A stretch of 64,000 bases of DNA from Micropterus salmoides (lineage: Eukaryota; Chordata; Actinopteri; Centrarchiformes; Centrarchidae), in contig NW_024040707.1 of assembly GCF_014851395.1 (NCBI RefSeq), positions 10,390,187-10,454,186 on the forward strand. Direction: 5' to 3'. A program made the position numbers and the translations under genes. The notes beneath the pieces are model-generated. The model was not told the DNA's origin, did no database searches, and saw only the letters and a program-made list of their open reading frames with translations. Below, in pieces: positions 62,261-64,000 of this stretch (positions are counted from its first letter, which is position 1; every line of letters starts with the position of its first letter).

Positions 62261-64000
62261 TTGTTTTCACGGATGCAAAGGAGAACACGACAATGTCTGA
62301 AAAAAGAGGAAGAAACTTGGGAAAGGACAAAACAAACTATCCCTTTTGGTCCGGAAATGGAAGTAACCACTGTAGATATGCATTTTTATGCATCCCAAGA
62401 AAGTCCTGAACATGTGCCGATTCCTGACTCTCCGAGTTCTCCTGCTCCTAAGAAAGGTAAATCTGAGCCAACACTTGCCGAAATGCAAGACAACATCGTA
62501 AGGCTGCTGGTGGAAAAAATAAATGAAAGAGCTGACGGTCTAGAAAAGAAAGCGGATGATCTGGAAAAGTTGATCAGACAAAATTCAGAAAGTATTAACA
62601 CCTTGAAATAAAATTTGGAGTTTCTATTCAAAGAGCTCCAAGATATGAAAGCAGATGTCACAACAGTGAAGACGAGGATCGCCGGGCTTGAAGCCAAGGT
62701 GAATCAGGCTGAGCGCTATCAGAGAAGATGGAACCTGAGGCTCTATGGATTACAGGAACAGGAAGGTGAAGATGACAATCAGCGTATGATCGATATCTGT
62801 CGTGCCATCGTTCCAGAGATTGGTGACAGTCTTTGCTTCCATGTTGATGTCAGCAAGAGTGGGTTAGAGGAAGCAAGAGTTGGAAGAAAGAACGGTGACA
62901 AAATTCGACCAGTGATAACAAGATTCATCTCCAGATCAAAGAACTGGTATGGAAAAATGCAAAGGGATCCCTGTCTCTCCTGTCCAGGAATTTGCAGTTT
63001 GGTGAAGATCTGACGACAAAAGACAAAGAATCTCGCAACAGGTTGTGGCCCCAAATTGAGGCGGCACGCAAAGAAGGAAAAAAAGCTTTCTTTATCGGAG
63101 CCAAAGCGATAATTGATGGGAAAGAGCTGCGGTCTTAAAGATGTCGCAGAACAATATTGCAACCTCATAAAGCTGAACATTGAATACTAAACCATCACTT
63201 ATGAGCAGCGTGAATATGGACAGGTATAGTTATGGACACTTTGTTGACACGTGTTGACAATGTTCTCCGCTTTCTATTTACTGTTGAGAGTAAGAATTAT
63301 CTTTACCAGTAGATATTTCTTTATCAATATGTTCATTCAATGTGCGGGGTATCAGACTTGTTGAAAAGAAAGGCTGTTTTTTTTATTTTGTAAGAAATTT
63401 AAAGCTGATTTTCATTTTTTTACAAGAAACACATGCTTCAAATTCTGATTATAATTTCTGGAAGAACCAATGGGGTGATAATATTTGGATGTCTTATGGT
63501 AGCAATAGGTCTGCAAGTGTTGCCATAATGATAGGAAACTTTAAGGGTAGAATCCTGAAGAGTAAAGCTCTTCTTTTTGGCAGATGGTTATTGTTAGTTG
63601 TAGAGCTCAATGACATTATTTTCATTTTAGGTAATATTTATGCCACAAATATTAGCTCTAGGAATAGAAGTCTTTTCCAAGAGTTTGAAGAGGAAATTTC
63701 AACATTCCTAAGATCCTTTCCTAAGGCAAAATTAACTATGGGAGGAGACTGGAACTCCATTGAAGACATAAAAAATTATATACCAAAGGGAGTGATAATA
63801 ATGATACGTCTTTCTTCTCTTCCATAAGGGATAGTGCAAAATCAATAGACGAGGAATCCAATAAGATGTGTGACCAGAATATAACTTTAGAAGAAATAAA
63901 AAGTAATATAGTTAAGTTAAAAGATAATAAATCCTCTGGAAATGACGGACTAACAAGTGAGTTCTATAAAGTGTTTCAAGATAACCTTGCAGAATTTATT
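62261..64000 (+). mobile_element. L1-type LINE with ORF1 and an internally deleted ORF2
   Basis: ORF1 starts near 62273 with a coiled-coil stretch (EKINERADGLEKKADDLEKL), a stop at 62609, then an open continuation with the RRM-like words YQRRWNLRLYGLQEQEGE and ARVGRKNGDKIRPV. ORF2 follows with the endonuclease (FLQETHASN, FILGNIYATN, MGGDWNS). It stops at 63827 and resumes at about 63838 in RT motif 0 (EEIKSNIVKLKDNKSSGNDG, LTSEFYKVF), so most of the endonuclease-RT linker is deleted. The element runs off the window. It is inactive as seen. Confidence 0.88.

Overview
The window reads as a ray-finned (teleost) fish chromosome. Genes are split by GT-AG introns, and the intergenic DNA is AT-rich with fish-type SINEs, L2 and L1 LINE pieces, hAT and Harbinger-like elements. 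Every gene I recognise has vertebrate orthologues.

Layout. 1-6.2 kb is repeat-rich: an L2 LINE 3' piece, a relic 3' flank of an F-box gene, a complete hAT-type element with 8-bp target duplications, and an L1 3' fragment. 6.4-16.9 kb holds two intact tandem F-box genes (F-box plus sugar-binding FBA domain, FBXO6/FBXO44 type, six coding exons each). They are parts of a duplicated unit whose 3' flank occurs three times. 19.2-23.6 kb is cdc42 on the minus strand, with both alternative last exons ([11 protein letters not shown] and ETQRKRKCCLF tails). 25.3-26.2 kb is a CD300/pIgR-like one-Ig-domain receptor, minus strand. 28.7-31.8 kb is a complete 11-exon acidic-type chitinase with a chitin-binding domain. 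32.5-35.5 kb is the transporter mfsd4a, minus strand and tail-to-tail with the chitinase. About 36-50 kb has no protein gene I recognise, but contains a miR-135 hairpin at 45.4 kb and several SINEs. 50.4-54.6 kb is a LAP2-type LEM-domain nuclear-envelope gene, best read as lemd1. 55.5-60.3 kb is pm20d1, a 13-exon M20 peptidase. The window ends in a LINE RT fragment and an internally deleted L1 element running off the edge.

Synteny and function. mfsd4a, mir-135, lemd1 and pm20d1 are linked in the same way as on human 1q32.1 (from memory), which supports the names lemd1 and mir-135. The genes do not form one pathway. They cover ubiquitin ligase substrate choice (F-box pair), Rho GTPase signalling (cdc42), myeloid-type immune recognition (CD300-like), chitin digestion or defence (chia), solute transport (mfsd4a), nuclear lamina tethering (lemd1) and N-acyl amino acid metabolism (pm20d1).

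I found no clear new biological system. The most rewarding signals are the miR-135 hairpin upstream of lemd1, the tandem F-box array with insertions dated by paralogous empty sites, an unclassified 1.2-kb TIR element with repeated GTTGTAACA motifs, and the unresolved middle exons of lemd1. All exon boundaries were read by eye from splice signals and reading-frame continuity.
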